A stretch of 64,000 bases of DNA from Rhodoferax sp. (GTDB taxonomy: Bacteria; Pseudomonadota; Gammaproteobacteria; Burkholderiales; Burkholderiaceae_C), in assembly GCF_030697375.1 (NCBI RefSeq), contig NZ_JAUYQD010000005.1, positions 124,001 through 188,000 of the forward strand, in the 5' to 3' direction. The translations under genes were made by a program, and so were the position numbers. Positions 10,457-19,177 of this stretch are shown in pieces. Each line of letters opens with the position of its first letter. The stretch's first letter is position 1. The notes below the pieces were generated by a model that saw only the letters and a list, made by a program, of their open reading frames with translations, did not search any database and had not been told where the DNA came from.

Positions 10457-11754
10457 AACCCTCCATGATCACACTTCAAGACTGCCAGCAACGTGATGCG
10501 ACGGACCCACTCGGGCGTTTGCGCGATCTGTTTTCCATCCCCCCGGGCATCATCTATCTCGATGGCAACTCCCTGGGCGTGATGCCCAAGGCCGCTGCCG
10601 CGCGCGCTGCCGAGGTCATCACCCAGGAATGGGGCACGGGCTTGATCCGCTCGTGGAACAGCGCTGGCTGGTTTGGCCTGCCGCAGCGCCTGGGCAATAG
10701 GATCGCGCCGCTGATTGGTGCCGGGCCGGACGAAGTGGTGACCACTGACACCACGTCCATCAATCTGTTCAAGGTGTTGTCCGCCGCGCTGTCCATGGCC
10801 GCGCAAGACGCTCCGCAGCGCCGCGTGGTGCTCAGTGAACGCAGCAACTTTCCCACCGACCTCTACATTGCCGAGGGCCTGTGCAAGGAGCGCGGCTACA
10901 CGCTGCAACTGGTGGAGCCGGAAGAAATTGCGGCCGCACTCACCGCAGACGTGGCGGTTTTGATGCTGACCCATGTGAACTACCGCACCGGTGCCATGCA
11001 CGATATGGCCGCAGTCACCGCCGCCGCACACGCCGCCGGTGCGCTGGTGGTGTGGGACCTGGCGCACAGCGCAGGCGCGGTGCCGGTGGACCTGACTGGT
11101 GCAAAGGCCGACTTCTCCATTGGTTGCGGTTACAAGTACCTGAACGGCGGCCCCGGCGCACCGGCTTTTGTGTGGGTCAACCCCAAGCATGCGGGCCGCT
11201 TTTGGCAGCCGCTGTCGGGCTGGTGGGGCCATGCCAAGCCGTTTGAATTCACGGCCGATTACCAACCCGCCGCTGGCATCACCCGCTACCTGTGCGGCAC
11301 GCAACCCATCGTCAGCATGTCGCTGCTGGAGTGCGGTCTGGACGGTTTCAAGGCCGCAGAGGCCCTGGGCGGCATGGCGGCGCTGCGTACCAAGTCGCTG
11401 GCGTTGACCGACCTGTACATCCAATTGGTGGAAGAGCGTTGCCAAGGCTACGGACTGGGCCTGGCAACCCCACGCGAACATGCGCAGCGCGGCTCGCAAG
11501 TCTGTTTGACACGAGAGCATGCCGCCGAGGGTTCGGGCGCCTTTGCCATCGTGCAAGCGCTGATCGCACGCGGCGTGATTGGCGACTTCCGCGCCGGTGA
11601 CGGCGGCATCCACAAGGACATCCTGCGCTTTGGTTTTACACCACTCTACATCGGCTACTGTGATGTGTGGCATGCGGTGGAGCACCTGCGCCAGGTGCTG
11701 GAAACCGAAGAATGGAAGAAGCCTGAGTTCAACCAGAAACACGCGGTGACCTGA
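10453..11754 (+). CDS. kynU: Kynureninase
   Basis: PLP enzyme of 433 residues that cleaves kynurenine to anthranilate and alanine. Visible landmarks are [13 protein letters not shown] near the N-terminus, the aspartate region [16 protein letters not shown], and the PLP lysine in [12 protein letters not shown] near residue 228. [20 protein letters not shown] is the usual C-terminal block. The ATG at 10453 overlaps the preceding hydrolase stop; an alternative ATG lies four codons later. It is followed after one base by kynA. Confidence 0.93.
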   Translation: MKPSMITLQDCQQRDATDPLGRLRDLFSIPPGIIYLDGNSLGVMPKAAAARAAEVITQEWGTGLIRSWNSAGWFGLPQRLGNRIAPLIGAGPDEVVTTDTTSINLFKVLSAALSMAAQDAPQRRVVLSERSNFPTDLYIAEGLCKERGYTLQLVEPEEIAAALTADVAVLMLTHVNYRTGAMHDMAAVTAAAHAAGALVVWDLAHSAGAVPVDLTGAKADFSIGCGYKYLNGGPGAPAFVWVNPKHAGRFWQPLSGWWGHAKPFEFTADYQPAAGITRYLCGTQPIVSMSLLECGLDGFKAAEALGGMAALRTKSLALTDLYIQLVEERCQGYGLGLATPREHAQRGSQVCLTREHAAEGSGAFAIVQALIARGVIGDFRAGDGGIHKDILRFGFTPLYIGYCDVWHAVEHLRQVLETEEWKKPEFNQKHAVT

Positions 11755-11755
11755 C

Positions 11756-12643
11756 ATGAGCAATACCAACAACCCTCCTTCCGGCTGCCCCATGCACGCT
11801 ACCCCCTCGGTGGGCGAGGCCATAGTCGCCGAAGAAAAAGCCCAGCTCGACTTCAGCAAGCGCATGAGTTATGGCGACTACCTGCACATAGACGCCATAC
11901 TCTCGGCGCAAAAACCGCTGTCGCCCACGCACGATGAGATGCTGTTCATCATCCAGCACCAGACCAGCGAGCTGTGGATGAAGCTGATGCTGCATGAGCT
12001 AGGCGCCGCCATCCAGAACATTGCCAACGATGAGCTGGGCGCGGCCTTCAAAATGCTTGCACGCGTCAGCAAGATCATGGAGCAACTGGTACACGCCTGG
12101 GATGTGCTGGGCACCATGACGCCACCCGAGTACACCGCCATGCGGCCCTACTTGGGGCAAAGCAGCGGCTTTCAGAGTTTTCAGTACCGCTGCATCGAGT
12201 TCGCGTTGGGCAACAAGAACGCCGCCATGCTGCAACCCCACGCCCATGCCCCCGAACGTCTGGCCTTGGTGCAAGCCGCTTATGTGGCACCGTCGCTGTA
12301 CGACGAATCCCTGCGCCTGCTGGCACGCCGCGGCATTGCAGTGCCCGCCACGCACACGCAACGCGACTGGTCACAACCCTATGTGGCCAGCAAGGAGGTG
12401 GAGCAAGCCTGGCTGCAGGTCTACCGCGATCCCAAAGCGCATTGGGAGCTGTACCAACTGGGCGAGGAACTCACCGACCTGGAGGACGCATTCCGCCTGT
12501 GGCGCTTCCGGCATGTGACCACGGTGGAGCGCGTCATCGGTTTCAAACGCGGCACCGGCGGGACCGGTGGCGTCAGTTACCTGCGCAAGATGCTGGATGT
12601 GGTGCTGTTTCCAGAGATATGGTCTCTGCGCACGGAGCTGTGA
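11756..12643 (+). CDS. kynA: Tryptophan 2,3-dioxygenase
   Basis: Haem enzyme of 295 residues that opens the indole ring of tryptophan to N-formylkynurenine, the first committed step of the pathway encoded here. Family landmarks are [13 protein letters not shown], the substrate-binding segment [31 protein letters not shown], and the C-terminal [16 protein letters not shown] loop. It is the last gene of the operon; the next gene is on the opposite strand. I see no strong terminator hairpin in the 52 bases between them. Confidence 0.95.
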   Translation: MSNTNNPPSGCPMHATPSVGEAIVAEEKAQLDFSKRMSYGDYLHIDAILSAQKPLSPTHDEMLFIIQHQTSELWMKLMLHELGAAIQNIANDELGAAFKMLARVSKIMEQLVHAWDVLGTMTPPEYTAMRPYLGQSSGFQSFQYRCIEFALGNKNAAMLQPHAHAPERLALVQAAYVAPSLYDESLRLLARRGIAVPATHTQRDWSQPYVASKEVEQAWLQVYRDPKAHWELYQLGEELTDLEDAFRLWRFRHVTTVERVIGFKRGTGGTGGVSYLRKMLDVVLFPEIWSLRTEL

Positions 12644-12695
12644 CGCCTTCCAGAAACGACTGCAAATAGTGCCAAGACGTCCGCGTTGCGGCGGG

Positions 12696-13118
12696 TTAGC
12701 GCACCAGCAGCACCGGCACCTTGCAGTGCGCCAGCACCTGGGTGGCGACCGAGCCCATCACCAGGTTGGCCAGTGCGCCGTGCCCGTGTGAACCCATCAC
12801 CACCAAATCAAATTTGCCTTGCTCCGCAAACTTGGCAATGGATGCCCCCGCCGGTCCCACCTTCCAACTGCTCTTGGCGTCAATGCCATGGCGCAGTAAA
12901 AATTTGCTAACAGGGGCCAGCACCTTCTCGCATTCTTCGGCGTAATACGCCTCCACAATCTCTTTGCCCACCGCCGCGCGAGCCCGAGGGGGCAAGGCGG
13001 GTTGCGCGGTGAAGACGGTGTAGCTGTTGTCCTTGTTCAGCAGGCTCTCGTGGGTGCTCAAATAAGCCAGCATTTTCTTGCTGAAAGGGCTACCGTCAAC
13101 GGCGAGAAGAATATTCAT
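12696..13118 (-). CDS. Universal stress protein (UspA family)
   Basis: A 140-residue single-domain Usp protein. It begins MNILLAVDGSPFSKK and ends with the nucleotide-binding signature GSHGHGALANLVMGSVATQVL, matching the G-2x-G-9x-G(S/T) ATP-binding pattern. It therefore probably binds ATP. It converges on kynA and has no obvious functional link to it. Confidence 0.9.
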   Translation of the reverse strand: MNILLAVDGSPFSKKMLAYLSTHESLLNKDNSYTVFTAQPALPPRARAAVGKEIVEAYYAEECEKVLAPVSKFLLRHGIDAKSSWKVGPAGASIAKFAEQGKFDLVVMGSHGHGALANLVMGSVATQVLAHCKVPVLLVR

Positions 13119-13247
13119 GGTGCATCCTCAAGTGAAAGCCGAAGTCTATCCGCACCGGCCAGCGCAGGATTGATGCCCCTCAAATCTCCACCGGCGAGAC
13201 CGCCTACCGCAATCACCGGTGCCAGTGTGGTCTGGTCATCAGGCGCT

Positions 13248-15350
13248 CTAGTGCTCAACACTGCCCAATCTGGGTGGGGGGGCGCAGACATTTTTTGCCG
13301 GCGCTGAATCTGTGCAAGCGGTCGGAGCGACCGGCTTTGTCGACGATCCTGGCTGCCATGGATTGGCCGTGCGGGAGGCAAATAGTTTTTGCGCAATGTC
13401 GGCTGGCGCAGCGGGGCGTCCGAACAGCCAGCCTTGCTGGATATGGCAGCCGCTGTTGTTCAGCAAAGCCGCTTGCTGCGCGGTTTCGACGCCCTCAGCA
13501 ACGATTTCCAGACCCAGTTGCTGGCCGATGGCGATGATGGTGTGCGCAATCGCCAGTTCTCCCGGATCGGTGGCGATGTTGCTGACAAACGAGCGGTCGA
13601 TCTTCAGGCGGTCGATCGGCAGGCGGGTCAGGTTGGCGAGTGACGAATAGCCGGTGCCGAAATCGTCCATCGCCAGGCGCACGCCCATTTTCTGCAGGCG
13701 GCGCAGGGTGTCTGGGATGGCGGTATGGGGATCGACGTAGAGGCTCTCGGTCAGTTCGAGGATCAGGGCCGACGGCGGCAGCCCGCTTTCGGCCAGTGCG
13801 CTTGCGACCCGGTCGGCAAAGTCACCGCCATGCAACTGGCGGACCGACACATTCACCGACATCGACAGGCCTTGGCTCTGCCCGAATTCTTGCTGCCAAG
13901 CCCGCATCTGGGTGCAGGCCTGGCGCAGGACCCAGTCGCCCAGCGGCACGATCAGGCCCGTCTCCTCGGCCAGCGGGATGAAGTCTGTGGGCGGTATGTC
14001 CTCGCCACCGCAGTGCCAGCGGAGCAGGGCTTCGAAGCCGTTGAGCCGCATGCCGCCCTGATCGCAGACGACCGGCTGGTAATGGACGGCGAAGCCGCCT
14101 TTGCCAAGCGCCTCGCGCATGCGCAACTCCAGCGATAGGCGCAGGTCGGCCTTGGCGCCCAGGCTTTCATCGTAGTAGTGGTAGCGCCCGCGCCCCATCT
14201 GCTTGGCCGCATACATCGCGCTGTCCGCCTGCTTGATCAGCCCGTCCGGGTCGGCGACCGATCCCGGGTGGGTGGCAATGCCGATGGAGCAGCCCGTCTG
14301 CAGGTGATGTCCGTTCACCCGTATGGGTTCGGCCAGGCTGGCAATGATCTTGCGGGCAATGGCTGCGGCATCGTTGGCCCCGGCCAGTTCGCCGACCAGC
14401 ACGATGAACTCGTCGCCGCCCAGTCGGGCGACGAAGTCGGTATCGCGCACACAAGCGAGCAGGCGTTGCGCGGTCTCCTTGAGCACCAGGTCGCCAACTG
14501 CGTGGCCGAGCGAATCGTTGATGATCTTGAAACGGTCCAAATCCAGATAGAAGATGGCCAGCAGGGTATGGTTGCGCCGGCTTTCCGCGAGCATGTGGGC
14601 CAGGCCGACGCGTAGCGCCGCGCGGTTGATCAGCCCGGTCAGCGGGTCGTGGTAAGCAAGAAACTGGATCTGCTGCAGCGCCTTGTTCAGCCAGATGCCG
14701 ACGGTGAGCCAGATCAGCCCCGCAAGAATCCCCCACAGGAACAATCCGGCCAGTGCAATTTCCCCCAGCGAAAAGGGCAGCGACAGGCGTTGCTGGACGA
14801 CCAGCAGCGGACTGTCGGTCTGGTCGTCCCAGCGCATCGGGGCCTGGACGAACAGCGCATCTTGGCGGGCGATCCGACCGACCACCTGCGGCTGTAGCGC
14901 CGAGGCCTCGCCGGCGCCGGCTTCGCCCAGCGAGGACGCGAGCACCCGGCCGCGCCCGACCAGGTAAAGACGCAGGTCCGGCCGGTGGCTGGCAGCCAGC
15001 CAGGTGTTGTCGATCGGAAAGCGGCGCGTAGCGCTGCGCCCGTTGGGCAGGTGCAGGGTGGCGACGCGGCTGATTTGCTGGCCGGTGGCATCGAACTGCC
15101 AGGACAGAGAGTGATCGCCTGCCCCGCTTTGGGCGCCGTCAGCCGCCGCGCGCTGCCAGCCGAGGTCGGCGGCGTGCATCGTCTGCCCGGCATAGTGGGC
15201 CAGCGCGGCCAGTTGCCGGCTGGTCAGGCGCTCGATCTCGAACAGGTAGAAGGCGCTGCAGGTTAGCAGCGCAAAGACGCCGGCGGCGGCGATTGCCAGC
15301 AGCAGGCGGCGACCGGCCTGCAGGTCCAGTCTTTCCTTTGACATCGGCAT
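13248..15350 (-). CDS. Membrane GGDEF-EAL protein (c-di-GMP cyclase/phosphodiesterase)
   Basis: A 700-residue inner-membrane protein. Two hydrophobic helices, near residues 15-37 and 205-230, flank a periplasmic sensor region of unknown type. A GGDEF domain follows with intact GGDEF near residues 310-314 and an RxxD inhibitory site five residues before it (RDTD). The EAL domain has FEALLRW near 437, NVSVRQL, LELTES, MDDFGTGYSSL and KIDRSF, so phosphodiesterase activity is likely. The start is ATG 15350, in-frame with a second ATG two codons on; a longer frame into the FTR1 gene is a shadow. It is the last gene of the minus-strand filament/cytochrome string, 53 bases after ftr1. Confidence 0.88.
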   Translation of the reverse strand: MPMSKERLDLQAGRRLLLAIAAAGVFALLTCSAFYLFEIERLTSRQLAALAHYAGQTMHAADLGWQRAAADGAQSGAGDHSLSWQFDATGQQISRVATLHLPNGRSATRRFPIDNTWLAASHRPDLRLYLVGRGRVLASSLGEAGAGEASALQPQVVGRIARQDALFVQAPMRWDDQTDSPLLVVQQRLSLPFSLGEIALAGLFLWGILAGLIWLTVGIWLNKALQQIQFLAYHDPLTGLINRAALRVGLAHMLAESRRNHTLLAIFYLDLDRFKIINDSLGHAVGDLVLKETAQRLLACVRDTDFVARLGGDEFIVLVGELAGANDAAAIARKIIASLAEPIRVNGHHLQTGCSIGIATHPGSVADPDGLIKQADSAMYAAKQMGRGRYHYYDESLGAKADLRLSLELRMREALGKGGFAVHYQPVVCDQGGMRLNGFEALLRWHCGGEDIPPTDFIPLAEETGLIVPLGDWVLRQACTQMRAWQQEFGQSQGLSMSVNVSVRQLHGGDFADRVASALAESGLPPSALILELTESLYVDPHTAIPDTLRRLQKMGVRLAMDDFGTGYSSLANLTRLPIDRLKIDRSFVSNIATDPGELAIAHTIIAIGQQLGLEIVAEGVETAQQAALLNNSGCHIQQGWLFGRPAAPADIAQKLFASRTANPWQPGSSTKPVAPTACTDSAPAKNVCAPPPRLGSVEH

Positions 15351-15403
15351 CGTCGTTTCTCCTTGATCGTCCTGTGCGTCCGGCCTACCGATGGTGCCGA
15401 CGC

Positions 15404-16579
15404 TTATGCCGGCGCCGACCGCCGTTGCCGCCACCCCCAGGCAAGCCCCGGCAGCAGCAACATGAGCCCTTGTGCGGTGAGGCCCTGCGCGGTGGGGGCC
15501 AGGCCAAGCCAGGAAATGTGCGGGGCCCCTGCCAGGTGGAAGCTGCCCAGACTGCCCGCAGCCTGCAGTTCGATGATGCCCTGGCCCATGAAGACGACCG
15601 CCAGTCCATACAAGAGCACGGCCGTGCCGCCGAAGAACAGGGGGTAGGGCAGGTGCAAGGCCAGGTGCCGCAGTGCGAAATAGGCGGCGAGCAAAATGGC
15701 CGCCGCCGCGCCGATGCCGGTGGCAATCGCGCCATCCTGTCCGGTGGCGCCGCTGGCTAGCGCATGGTAGAAAAGAACGGTCTCCGCACCCTCCCGGTAG
15801 ACGGCCAGGCAGGCCGCTCCGCCCAGCGTGAGCAGCGAGCCCCTTGAGAGGGCGCTGTCGATCTGGCCGCCTATCCATGCCTGCCAGCGCTGCGCCTCGC
15901 GTTTGGAGAACAGCCAGAAACTGACATAGAACAGCACGGCGGCGGCCAGCAACATGGTGGCCCCTTCCAGCACGGCGCGTGAGGTGCCGACGGCCTGCAA
16001 GGCCCCGGTCAGGGCCCAGCCGGTGAGCAAGGACAGTGGAATGGCGATACCCACCCCGGCATACAGGACCCAGACCCGGTCAGCGCCGCCGACCCGGCGC
16101 AGGTAGGCGGCCAGGGCGCCGACCACCAGCATCGCCTCGGCGCCTTCGCGCAGCAAAATCAGCAAGGACTGGATGAAAACCGGCAGAAAACCGCCATCCT
16201 GCGCCGTACCGTACAGGGCGCCGGCCTGCTGCAGCTTGCTGCGCAGCGCCTGCCAGGCGGCGTGGAGCTCGGCGACAGGCGCTGCGCGCATGGCCTGCCC
16301 ATTGACGGCGCCGAACAGCACCTCCAGTTCGCTTTTCAGGCCGGGGGACTTCATGCCGAGGTCCAACTCCATGCCTGCCCCTTCGAACACCTCGAAATAG
16401 AGGCTGGAAAATTCGGCGGCGGTGGGCAGCGGGTGGGCGGGGTCATAGGCCGCCACGGCGGCGTCACCGCGTCGGCTGATCTCGGCGACGACGGCTGCAC
16501 CATCGGTGGCTGCCCTTGCAGGCAGGGCGAGCCAGGCCAGGCAAAGCAGCAGGGGGGTAAGCAGGCGCAAAAAGAACAT
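15404..16579 (-). CDS. FTR1-family iron permease
   Basis: A 391-residue membrane protein with an N-terminal signal-like helix, an extracytoplasmic domain of roughly 110 residues, then about seven transmembrane helices. Two REGAE motifs, LLREGAEAML near residue 143 and YREGAETVL near 261, correspond to the REGxE iron-binding motifs of FTR1/EfeU permeases. It would import iron across the inner membrane, usually with a partner oxidase or cytochrome. A pentaheme cytochrome and a cytochrome b are encoded a few genes upstream in the same string, 55 bases after the transglutaminase-like gene. No copper oxidase or EfeO partner is visible. Confidence 0.87.
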   Translation of the reverse strand: MFFLRLLTPLLLCLAWLALPARAATDGAAVVAEISRRGDAAVAAYDPAHPLPTAAEFSSLYFEVFEGAGMELDLGMKSPGLKSELEVLFGAVNGQAMRAAPVAELHAAWQALRSKLQQAGALYGTAQDGGFLPVFIQSLLILLREGAEAMLVVGALAAYLRRVGGADRVWVLYAGVGIAIPLSLLTGWALTGALQAVGTSRAVLEGATMLLAAAVLFYVSFWLFSKREAQRWQAWIGGQIDSALSRGSLLTLGGAACLAVYREGAETVLFYHALASGATGQDGAIATGIGAAAAILLAAYFALRHLALHLPYPLFFGGTAVLLYGLAVVFMGQGIIELQAAGSLGSFHLAGAPHISWLGLAPTAQGLTAQGLMLLLPGLAWGWRQRRSAPA

Positions 16580-16634
16580 GGTGATCGGTGGGCAGGTGAA
16601 TAAAGGGGGTGCGTGACCAGCGGGCGGGCAGGGC

Positions 16635-18698
16635 CTACCCGGCCAAAATCCGGTTGATCAGAAAACGCGCCTCGGCAGAGACCGCAGGCGCGGCGGTTTG
16701 TGGCGTCGGCCCGTAGCGCCATGCGCCATAGGCGTCCGCCAGGCGGGCCATGGCCTCGGCCCAGGAGGGGCGGGCGGCGGCGACCCGGTTGGCGTAGGCG
16801 CTCGGGCACTCCGTTGGCCCGGGGGCGAGGCCCTTTTTTGCCAACTGTCGGCAGGCCCGCGCCCAGGCGCGCTGCGGCGCCGGTAGGCGGCGGCTTTCCC
16901 GCCAGCGGGCCAGCAGCAGGCTGGCGCCGAACAGCAGCGCGCTGGCCACAGCGGCGGTGGCCAGCAGCCACAGCCAGGCAAAGCCGCCCCCCTTGCCGCC
17001 GAGCAGTGCCTTTTGTTGCGCACCGTCGAGGCGGAAAACCCAGCGGCCCAGCCAGTCCGAGAGGTCGGGCAGTTGCAGCGCCGGGGTTGGCATGCTGCGC
17101 GGCGCGGTGCTGGCGGCGAAGCCGCCAGCCGGAGCCGGTGCGGGGTTGCTGTGGGCGGAGGATGGCGTAGGCGCGGTTTGGGGCGTCGGCTGTGCTGCGG
17201 GCTTGGGCTTGGCCGGGCCGCTGGCGAAGCGTTCTGGAGCCACCATGTCCGTCGGGTCGGCGCGCCGCCAGCCCCTCTTTTCGTCCCAAACCTCGGCCCA
17301 GGCGTGGGCATGGCTGCGTTTGACCACCACATAGTCGGTCAGGGCCATCAGCTTGCCGCCGCGATAGCCGGTGACCAGGCGGGCCGGAACGCCCGCCGAG
17401 CGCATCAGGACGACGAAGGCGGCGGCGAAAAATTCCGCGTTGCCTTCCTTGGTATCAAACCAGAATGCGTCCAGGGCGTTGGCATCGGTGGGCGGTGTGA
17501 AACGGTCGCGCACCCGGTAGCCGCCCTGGGACAGGGTGACCAGCGCCCCGCGCAGCAGCGCATCGGTGCCGCCGTCCGTGAATTGGCCGGCCAACTCGGT
17601 GCCCAGCGCACGCAGCCGCGGGTTGCTGTGGGCAGGCAGGGCGAGGGCGCGCTGTCGCAAGGCCGGCGCCAGTTCACCGCCTGCGGTCCATTCCAGCCAG
17701 GAGCCCAGGGCGTAACGCATCTCTTGTTGCACCGGCATGTGCGACAGCACCTGCCAGTCGGGGCCGATGAAAGATTCGCTGGTCAGCCGGGCGGGCAGGT
17801 CCAGGCCGTAGAGCCACAGGCCACCGTGCGGTGTCAGGCGGACCGTGTAGTCCACTTCCTGCGCCGTGGACTGCAGCTTGCCCTTGAAATCGGCGGCGCG
17901 CCGCCAGCCCTGCTGCATGATTTTGCGGCCGTTACCGGCGGCGTAGTCGGCGTCAAGCTGCCATTCCTGGCCGTCGAAGTTGTAGAACACCGGTCCGCGC
18001 CAGTAGAGCTGGCTGGTGGGCGGAACCCAGCCCGCGAACTCGGCCACCAACACGGCCTGCCCGTCGCTGGCGCCGGTTTGCGTCTGGCCCGGTTTGAGCC
18101 GGGCGGATATGCCCAGGCCCTGTTTCGATTGCTCGATGCCGACCGGCAAGGGCAGACCGAAAGTCAGGCCAATATCCCACAGGGGGCCGGGAATGCGCGG
18201 GAAGAACAAAAACAGCACGGCGGCCAGCGGCAAGGCGGTGAGCAGGTGTGCGCTTGCGCCGCGCAGTCCGTTCAGCGCGGCGCGGCCCGTCAGTGGCGTG
18301 GCGCTGGCGGGGGCGCCGTAAGCGGCGAGCAGGAGCAAGGCGGTCGCCAGCACGAACAACAGTCCCGCCCCCTCGCCCCATTGCAGCAGGCCGATGGCGA
18401 CCGCCACGGCGGCGGCGCATGCGACCAGCGCATGCTCGCGTGGACGCTGGCTTTCGGCCCACTTGAGGGTCAGCACCAGGAGCAATCCCAGGCGCAGCGT
18501 GCCGCTCTCCAGCCAGCCGAAGGCAAGACCGGCGGTGACCGTGCAGAGGGTCAGGCCGAGCAGGCGCAGCGCGCTGACCCACGGGCGCCGGGGCAGGCGT
18601 CGGCTCAACAGCGCCAGGCCCAGCGCGGGCCAGGCCGCCAGCGGCAGCGACGGCGCGTGGGCGAACAAGGCCAGGGCGATGAGAGCGAGTGCGGTCAT
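16635..18698 (-). CDS. TgpA-type transglutaminase-like membrane protein, catalytic cysteine missing
   Basis: A 687-residue protein with the TgpA/DUF3488 layout. About six N-terminal helices (residues 1-190) precede a periplasmic transglutaminase-like core (near 240-490), a proline/alanine-rich linker, one more helix near 580 and a C-terminal DUF4129-like tail. The histidine (SHAHAWAEVW) and aspartate (RADPTDMV) of the transglutaminase triad are present. The residue that should be the catalytic cysteine (family GFCEHF) is alanine 421, in GNAEFF. It is therefore probably a non-enzymatic scaffold. It overlaps the pseudopilin gene by four bases and belongs functionally with the MoxR and DUF58 genes upstream. 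Confidence 0.87.
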   Translation of the reverse strand: MTALALIALALFAHAPSLPLAAWPALGLALLSRRLPRRPWVSALRLLGLTLCTVTAGLAFGWLESGTLRLGLLLVLTLKWAESQRPREHALVACAAAVAVAIGLLQWGEGAGLLFVLATALLLLAAYGAPASATPLTGRAALNGLRGASAHLLTALPLAAVLFLFFPRIPGPLWDIGLTFGLPLPVGIEQSKQGLGISARLKPGQTQTGASDGQAVLVAEFAGWVPPTSQLYWRGPVFYNFDGQEWQLDADYAAGNGRKIMQQGWRRAADFKGKLQSTAQEVDYTVRLTPHGGLWLYGLDLPARLTSESFIGPDWQVLSHMPVQQEMRYALGSWLEWTAGGELAPALRQRALALPAHSNPRLRALGTELAGQFTDGGTDALLRGALVTLSQGGYRVRDRFTPPTDANALDAFWFDTKEGNAEFFAAAFVVLMRSAGVPARLVTGYRGGKLMALTDYVVVKRSHAHAWAEVWDEKRGWRRADPTDMVAPERFASGPAKPKPAAQPTPQTAPTPSSAHSNPAPAPAGGFAASTAPRSMPTPALQLPDLSDWLGRWVFRLDGAQQKALLGGKGGGFAWLWLLATAAVASALLFGASLLLARWRESRRLPAPQRAWARACRQLAKKGLAPGPTECPSAYANRVAAARPSWAEAMARLADAYGAWRYGPTPQTAAPAVSAEARFLINRILAG

Positions 18699-19177
18699 CT
18701 CTGGTCGGCTCCTGGCGTGGGTGCGGCGGGGCGCGGGCGGTTTCCGGCGCCGCCCTGGCTGACGACGGCGCGTGTGCCGTAGAGATTCCAGATCACGACG
18801 TCATCCATGCTCTCGACGCCGTCGGGGCCCAGCGAGAGCAGATCGTAGGCAGCTTCCCGGCCCGGGTTGCGAAAGACGTAGGCGCGTCCCCAGGGGTCGT
18901 TTGGAATGTGCGAGACCGTGCCATCCTCGACCAGCGCGCCGAGACCTTCCGTGGTGTTGGGCATTGGACGGCTTTGCGGGCGGGGCATGAGCAGCGCCGC
19001 GTTCAGGGCGCGGACGGTCTCGCGGGCCTTGGAAAGCAGGACCATCTCGTCGGTAACCCGGCGGTTGTAGAGGACCGCTCCGACCGCGATGCCGACCAGA
19101 ATCGACAAGCCCCAGACGCTGGCTTCGACCAGGCTGACCCCCTTCACGCCGGAATGTTTGGCAAGCGTTGCGCTCAT
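18695..19177 (-). CDS. GspG-like pseudopilin
   Basis: A 160-residue prepilin-like protein. Its N-terminus is a short leader ending KG followed by VSLVE and a hydrophobic helix, which matches the prepilin peptidase site with valine instead of phenylalanine at +1 and glutamate at +5. The C-terminal part contains NDPWGRAYVFRNPG, YDLLSLGPDG and later aspartates, the hallmark of the calcium-binding end of type II secretion major pseudopilin GspG. It sits between the pentaheme cytochrome gene and the transglutaminase-like gene with four-base overlaps on both sides. A longer upstream frame is a shadow of the cytochrome gene. Confidence 0.82.
   Translation of the reverse strand: MSATLAKHSGVKGVSLVEASVWGLSILVGIAVGAVLYNRRVTDEMVLLSKARETVRALNAALLMPRPQSRPMPNTTEGLGALVEDGTVSHIPNDPWGRAYVFRNPGREAAYDLLSLGPDGVESMDDVVIWNLYGTRAVVSQGGAGNRPRPAAPTPGADQR

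Noticed and set aside
17013..18782. A 589-codon plus-strand frame opposite the transglutaminase-like gene
   Set aside because: Composition (R, G, Q, A) is that of an antisense frame; the minus strand encodes clear TgpA domains.
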